The position numbers and the translations under genes are program-made. The notes beneath the pieces were generated by a model. That model was given only the letters and a program-made list of their open reading frames with translations, was not told where the DNA came from and made no database searches. 64,000 bases of DNA from Sambucus nigra (taxonomy: Eukaryota; Streptophyta; Magnoliopsida; Dipsacales; Adoxaceae): positions 71,687,244 through 71,751,243 of the forward strand of contig OX422215.1 in assembly GCA_949130495.1 (NCBI GenBank), read 5' to 3'. Below, one piece after another: positions 58,549-64,000 of this stretch; the first letter of the stretch is position 1, and every line of letters begins with the position of its first letter.

Positions 58549-61500
58549 ATGGCACCTGAGATGCCACCACCACCTCTTCCCCCGCCGGATGAGGGGGGAA
58601 GACCCAGTTCCAGTCAACCGCCGCCTCAATCTGAGATGGCAGATGTGGCAGCAGCCCTAAAGTCTCTGCCAGCCAGCCAGCGGATGATGCAGGAGCAGTT
58701 CACAGCCCTAAGTCAGAACATACTGAGACCACCAGGGGTCTCACCTGAGATGATTACTCCGGCAGCAGCTCCAGGACAGCATGAGGCCAGGGGACCACCC
58801 CAGGCACCACGTAAAGACCTGCCACCCCCTCAGCGGCGTAGGGATGTTGCTGACCCCCGGTGTTTACGCCTGGGGAGGCAAGGAAACCCTTGCCCTGAGG
58901 ACAAGTATGACGATCTGGAGGAAGAAGAGGCTCCAGTAGAATGCTGGGAGCCATATGAGGTCTCCAACAATACTGTACGACCCCTCCAGGACAGTAGAGG
59001 AAAGTGCGGGAGACCAAACCTTGATGATCGCCCAAGAGGCTCTACTTTTGACCGCCTGAGCAGGGGGTCGGCCTTCGAGAGGCTGGGCCCAGTGAATGAC
59101 CTGCGGGACAAGTTGTCCAAGTCAAGAAGCGCAGCGAGATCTAGGAAAGAAGCAGCAGGCCGACCCCAAAGACGGGATGACGGCCAAAGGGAAGTAAATA
59201 GCCGACACAGGCCTGCCGTAGCGGAGCCCTCCATTCACCTCCGAGAGGCAGCAGGGGATAACATCGGCCAGGACGACCCTGTGAGGCCCTGGAATGACTC
59301 AATCCAGCGGTTAGAGGATAAGATTGGCGACATACTGAAGAGCCGGGACCCTCTTCAGAGGGGGTACACCATAGGCTCACCCTTTGTGGCAAAGATAGTC
59401 AACTTCCCCACGCCATCAAAGTTCAAGCCTCCTGTGGTCACCCCAAGATACGATGGGAGCACCAACCCTGTCCACCATGTGGAGATGTATCAATCCGCGG
59501 CAGACATATACTCTATCTCAGATGAGATGAGATGTCGTGCCTTCTCTGGTACCCTGACATGGGTTGCGCATGTGTGGTACACGTCTCTTCCAAAAAATTC
59601 TATTGGAAACTTTAAGCAGTTGGCAGACCTGTTCATCCATAATTTCTGCTTTGGGGTGAGGCCACAGAAGAAGACCACACACCTGCTCTATGTTAAGCAG
59701 GGAAAGAATGAGACTCTGAGAGACTACATAGCCAGATTCAATAAAGAGAAGCTGGAGGTGGAAGACTATGAGGAGAGCATAGCTATGACAGCCCTGATTG
59801 GAGGGCTCCAGAAGGGTAAGCTATTATGGAAGCTTGCCGAAGACCCTTCGAGGACGATGGCTGAGCTGTTGTCAACAGCAGGGAAGGTGATGAACGCCGA
59901 AGAGGCGATGGCCGCAAAACAGGAAGACGAAAAAGGAGGTGCAAGCGGGGGCAAGTACCCTAAGAAGAACAAAGAGGGGAAGAAGAGAACCATGGATGAT
60001 AAGTTCGCGGGGTACACCCCTCTGACGGTCAGCTGTGAACAGATCCTCAACGAGATAAAGAGTGACCGGACGCTGAAGTGGCCTGAGAAGCTGAGGGCAG
60101 CTCCCGACAAGAGAAATAGGAACCTGTGGTGCGAATTTCACCAAGACCACGGCCACGTGACGGATAAATGCTTTGCTCTGAAAGACGAGATTGAGAAGAT
60201 GCTGAAGGAAGGGAAGCTCAGAAAGTACGTCGACAAAGCCGACTTCAAGAGGGGACGAGGGGACGACCCCAGAAAAAAGCGAGTTGATACGTGCAAAGAA
60301 GGTCCTCAAAAAAGAGGGGACGACCCTTCTGATGATGAGGACGACCCTGATCTCCCGCCGAGAGACGACCACGGCCCTGTCAAGAGGCTCAATATGATCT
60401 CGTTCGGGGTGGGGATGATCTCCGGGGGTCTGGCAGGAGGAGGGTCTGAGGTTGCCGACAGGAAGGCCCATGTCGCTGAGGCTAAGGCAGTGACGAAGAC
60501 GGTGCACTCAACCTCCGTAGAGGTCAAGTCAGAAAAAAGGAAGAAGGTTGATATGGACACCTTGATTGTGGGATTTTCAAGAATGGACTTCAAGGGCCTC
60601 TTGGCCCCGCACGATGACCCTCTCGTCATCACCACCAGGGTGCACGGGTGCGAAGTGCCGAGGATCCTGGTAGATGGGGGCTCATCCGCAGATGTGATGT
60701 TTTGGCCATGCTTCAAAGCCTTGGGTCTCAGTCGTGCCAGGCTTGTCCCATACCATCACCCATTGATTGGGTTCAGTGGGGAGAAGGTTCATCCCCTAGG
60801 AATATATGAGGCTGATGTCAGGATGGGGGACGAATGGCCGAGATGGCTCACCAAGAGGATCAGTTTCTTTGTGCTGGATGAGCATGTGTTTTCAGCATAC
60901 AACATCATACTGGGACGTGTGGACCTCAAGGGGTTCGAAGCTGTGCCGTCCACGGTCCACCAGATGATCAAATTTCCAACCCCTTACGGGGTGGGGGAAG
61001 TTCAGGGAGACCAGACGACAGCGAGAGAGTGCTACTACAACTCCGCTGAAGAAAGGGAGGCACACAAGAGGGCTACAGCCACTTACAACATTTATACCCT
61101 AGACCCCAGGGACGAGACGAAGCTCAAAAAAGGAGAGGCCGCTGAGGAGGTAGAACCCATCATCCTCGATGAGGATGACCCGGGGAAAACCGTCCAAGTT
61201 GGCAAGTCTCTGAAGCCCAGTATCAAGGAAGACCTCATCCAACTGTTGAGAAGAAGGCGAAGCGTCTTCGCGTGGAGTCATGTAGATATGCCAGGGATCG
61301 ACCCTGAAATCATGTGCCACAAACTCAATGTGGTAGAGGGAGTGAAGCTGGTAAAGCAGAAGAGGAGGATTTACTCTAGAGAGAAGTACGAGGTCATCAG
61401 GGATGAGGTTAAAAAATTACAAGACGCTGAGTTTATCAGGGAGGTCGTCTACCCTGAATGGCTGTCCAACGCAGTCATTGTCCCAAAGGCCAACGGGAAG

Positions 61501-64000
61501 TGGCGAATGTGTGCGGACTTCACAGACCTCAACAAGCACTGCCCCAAAGACAGCTTCCCTCTCCCTCGCATTGACCAGATGGTAGATGCTACCGCAGGCC
61601 ATAAGCTCATGAGTTTTATGGATGCCTACTCAGGGTATTACCAGATCTTCATGAACCCTGATGACTCGGAGAGGACTGCCTTCATCACTGACAAGGGGAC
61701 ATACTGCTATAGGGTCATGCCCTTCGGTCGAAAAAATGCGGGGGCAACGTACCAGCGCCTCGTAAATAAAATGTTCGAAGACCAAATTGGGAAGTCTATG
61801 GAGGTCTACGTGGATGACATGCTGACCAAGAGTTTGAAAGCATAGGACCATGTAACAGACCTGGAGAGGACCTTTAACACGATGGATAAGTACCAGATGA
61901 AGCTTAATCCGGCCAAGTGTGTCTTTGGGGTCGGAGCAGGGAAGTTCTTGGGGTTCATTGTCAATCAAAGAGGCATCGAGGCCAATCCTGAAAAGATAAA
62001 GGCCCTTATTGAGATGAAGACCCCCAAATCCATTAAAGACGTTCAGAGGCTCACAGGGAGAGTAGCTGCCTTGAACAGATTTGTGTCCAGGGCCACAGAC
62101 AGGTGTCTACCATTTTTCAAGATCCTCAGGAAGGCCTTCGAGTGGAGTGAAGAGTGTGATGAGGCTTTCAAGGAGCTAAAATCATACTTAGGGTCTCCCT
62201 TGCTGCTGTCACGGCCCGTGCAGGGTGAACGACTTTACGTGTACCTCGCCGTCTCAGAGTCCGCTATCAGTGCAGCAATCGTAAGAGACGAAGACGGGAT
62301 ACAGAAGCCCGTATATTTTAACAGCAAGGCACTCCAGGGGGCAGAGCAAAGATACCCGAGGATGGAGAAGTTGGCCTATGCCTTGATCCATGCCTCAAGG
62401 AAGATGAAGCCGTACTTCCAGTCCCATACTATGGTCATCCTTACTGACTCTCCTCTTAGGCAGGTCCTACACAAGCCTGAAAAATTAGGAAGACTAATGA
62501 CCTGGGCTATAGAGCTGGGGGAATTCGACATTGTGTATCAGCCTAAGACAGCCATTAAGGGGCAGGCCTTGGCAGATTTCGTGGCTGAATTTACTTGGGA
62601 GGGTGACATGGCCGAGAATGAGGGCCTAAGCCCGACAGATACCCAACAAGGCAGGCTTACCGACCCTCCTGCATGTACGGCTGAGACAGGCACCGCTAGA
62701 AGAAAGGTGGCTGAAAATGAAGAGGGAAGATGCATCTTCCGACAGGGATCCCTCTCTGAGGGAAATTTCTCAGAAGAACAGACCATGTGGAGTCTCTTCG
62801 TCGACGGGTCCTCCTGCGAAAGCGGGAGCGGAGCTGGATTGATAATATCAGCACCCGACGGCACAGACATCGAGTACGCCCTGAGGTTCAATTTTAAAGC
62901 CTCCAACAATGAGGCTGAATATGAGGCCCTGATAGCTGGCCTTTCCTTGGCCAAATCTCTTAATGTCGGCCAAATTTTGGTTCACAGTGATTCAAGGCTG
63001 GTGGTGAATCAGATACTAGGAGCCTATGAGGCCAAAGATGAGAGGATGGCTAGGTACCTTGGGAAGGTGAGGTCATTATTGAAAGACTTTAAAGAAGCGA
63101 AATTCAAGAGAGTACCTAGGCTCGACAATGGCCGTGCTGATGCCCTTGCAAGGTTGGCCTCAGCTACTAGGACAGGCATAAGGAGGACAGTCCCGGTAGA
63201 AATCTTGCTTCGACCAACTATTGAAGACGACGAGGGAACACTTGGTGTTTGCATGAATGTTTCTCAAGAACCTTCATGGATGGACCCTCTGATCAAATAC
63301 ATTAAAGAGGGAGAGATGCCAGAAGCAAGCCAAGAGAGGAAGAAGCTAAGATACAGGGCCGCAAAATTCACTGTCATTGGAGACACGGTGTACAAAAAGG
63401 GGTTTCTGCTCCCCTTACTTAGATGCGTGCATCCCTTAGAAGTCCCTTCCATTCTGCAGGACGTGCATGAAGGGTCGCGCTCAAGCCACATTGGGGGTAG
63501 ATCCTTAGCGAAGAGGGTGGTCACCCAGGGCTACTGGTGGCCGACCTTGGGGAAAGATGCCGCAGCATATGTAAAGAAGTGTGACAAATGCCAGAGATTT
63601 GCCACCATCCCTCACCAGCCCCATCAGCCTCTCACCTCCATTACATCCCCATGGCCGTTCGCAGTGTGGGGGATTGATCTGGTAGGACCCTTACCGGGAG
63701 CAGTCAATAACTATCGGTTCCTCATCGTAGCAATTGACTACTTTTCAAAGTGGGTAGAGGCTGAGCCAATGGTCACGATCACAGAGCAGAAGACCTTTCA
63801 GTTCATCTGGAAAAATGTGATATGCAGATATGGTCTACCCAACACCCTCATCTCGGATAACGGGACTCAGTTCAAGAATGCCTCTCTGCAGAAGTACTAT
63901 GAGAGGGTAAGTATCAAACAATTTTTCTCCACCCCAGGCCGACCTCAGGCCAATGGGCAAACCGAAGTTACGAATAGGACAATCCTAGATGGGATTAAGA
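58549..64000 (+). CDS. gag-pol: R3 gag-pol polyprotein, one internal TAG, open to the window edge
   Basis: The frame opens MAPEMPPPPLPPP. The Gag capsid region is at about residues 280-450 and the zinc region CEFHQDHGHVTDKC at about 527. The protease loop is LVDGGSSADVMF (about 706). RT is at about 930-1098 (WRMCADFTDLNKHCPKD, YVDDMLTK). A TAG at 61843-61845 ends the first 1,098 codons, and the same frame then stays open for 718 codons to the edge. That part covers Ty3-type RNase H (LYVYLAVSESAISAA, ILTDSPLRQVL) and an archaeal-type RNase H with all four catalytic acids ([28 protein letters not shown]). Integrase follows, with CDKC zinc ligands, GIDLVGPL, SDNGTQF and ANGQTEVTN. Gag and Pol are in a single frame. 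The TAG lies inside RT, so this copy probably makes no complete Pol. Confidence 0.93.

Larger units (their letters stand above)
57510..64000 (+). mobile_element. R3: young Tat-lineage Ty3/gypsy element (right part outside the window)
   Basis: It has a 5' LTR, primer site and one long gag-pol frame reaching the window end. Its domain order, dual RNase H and primer site match R1. The sequence is GC-richer than its surroundings and almost free of damage, so it is probably the youngest large element here. The TSD cannot be checked because the right end is missing. Confidence 0.92.

Noticed and set aside
59872..60507. 211-codon minus-strand frame within R3 gag
   Set aside because: It is a shadow of the intact gag-pol frame in GC-rich sequence. 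It does not sit in the 3' slot where Tat antisense genes occur and does not resemble the R1/R2 antisense proteins.
61843..61845. Programmed readthrough at the R3 TAG
   Set aside because: The stop lies inside the RT domain, not at the gag-pol boundary, and the related R1 has a sense codon there.

Overview
This is plant nuclear DNA, most likely from a eudicot (my inference). It is AT-rich with spliced, GT-AG-type coding remnants, many microsatellites and MITEs, and large nested LTR retrotransposons of the plant-specific Tat and the chromoviral (Tekay/Del-like) lineages of Ty3/gypsy. I see no bacterial-type operon, no rRNA or tRNA gene and no CRISPR array. Only one likely host gene is clear: the 5' half of a FAD-dependent monooxygenase on the minus strand (550-3153) that runs off the left edge and whose introns are full of MITEs. 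A plant-mobile-domain (PMD) gene remnant lies at 55.8-57.5 kb.

Layout. 1-11.4 kb: monooxygenase exons, a head-to-tail group of PIF/Harbinger-like MITEs, a Helitron 3' terminus, a hAT MITE with perfect 8-bp target-site duplication (TSD), and intergenic DNA with short-motif repeats. 11.4-35.0 kb: an old, gutted Tat-type element (R2) whose left LTR was hit by a hAT-like element (A, 11602-26721), which was hit by a Tat-type Ty3/gypsy element (R1, 12669-26446), which was hit by hAT-like element B (15668-17608), which was hit by hAT-like element C (16504-17041). TSDs are exact for A, R1, B and C. The same R2 LTR also holds a 3.03-kb solo LTR (26743-29773, exact 5-bp TSD). 35.0-48.0 kb: inverted and direct repeats, then a long-TIR element (about 36401-47924) holding a second copy of hAT C and a full-length, decayed Tekay-like element (R4, 38022-47830, minus strand). 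48.1-55.4 kb: fragments of older LTR elements and two tandem arrays (about 170-bp and about 48-bp units). 55.8-57.5 kb: PMD gene remnant. 57.5 kb to the end: the 5' LTR and most of gag-pol of a young Tat element (R3), open except for one TAG.

How it works together. Tat elements carry gag, protease, reverse transcriptase, RNase H, a second archaeal-type RNase H and integrase in sense, then a tandem-repeat 3' region, then genes on the opposite strand. R1 and R2 both show that antisense block, and both encode a related globular domain that resembles the 'putative gypsy type transposon' family, followed by coiled coils. R1 keeps usable splice sites in its antisense gene. R3 probably has the same plan, but its 3' half is outside the window. 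All elements except possibly R3 are clearly dead by mutation; many nonsense codons in R1 look like C-to-T changes at CAG/CAA codons.
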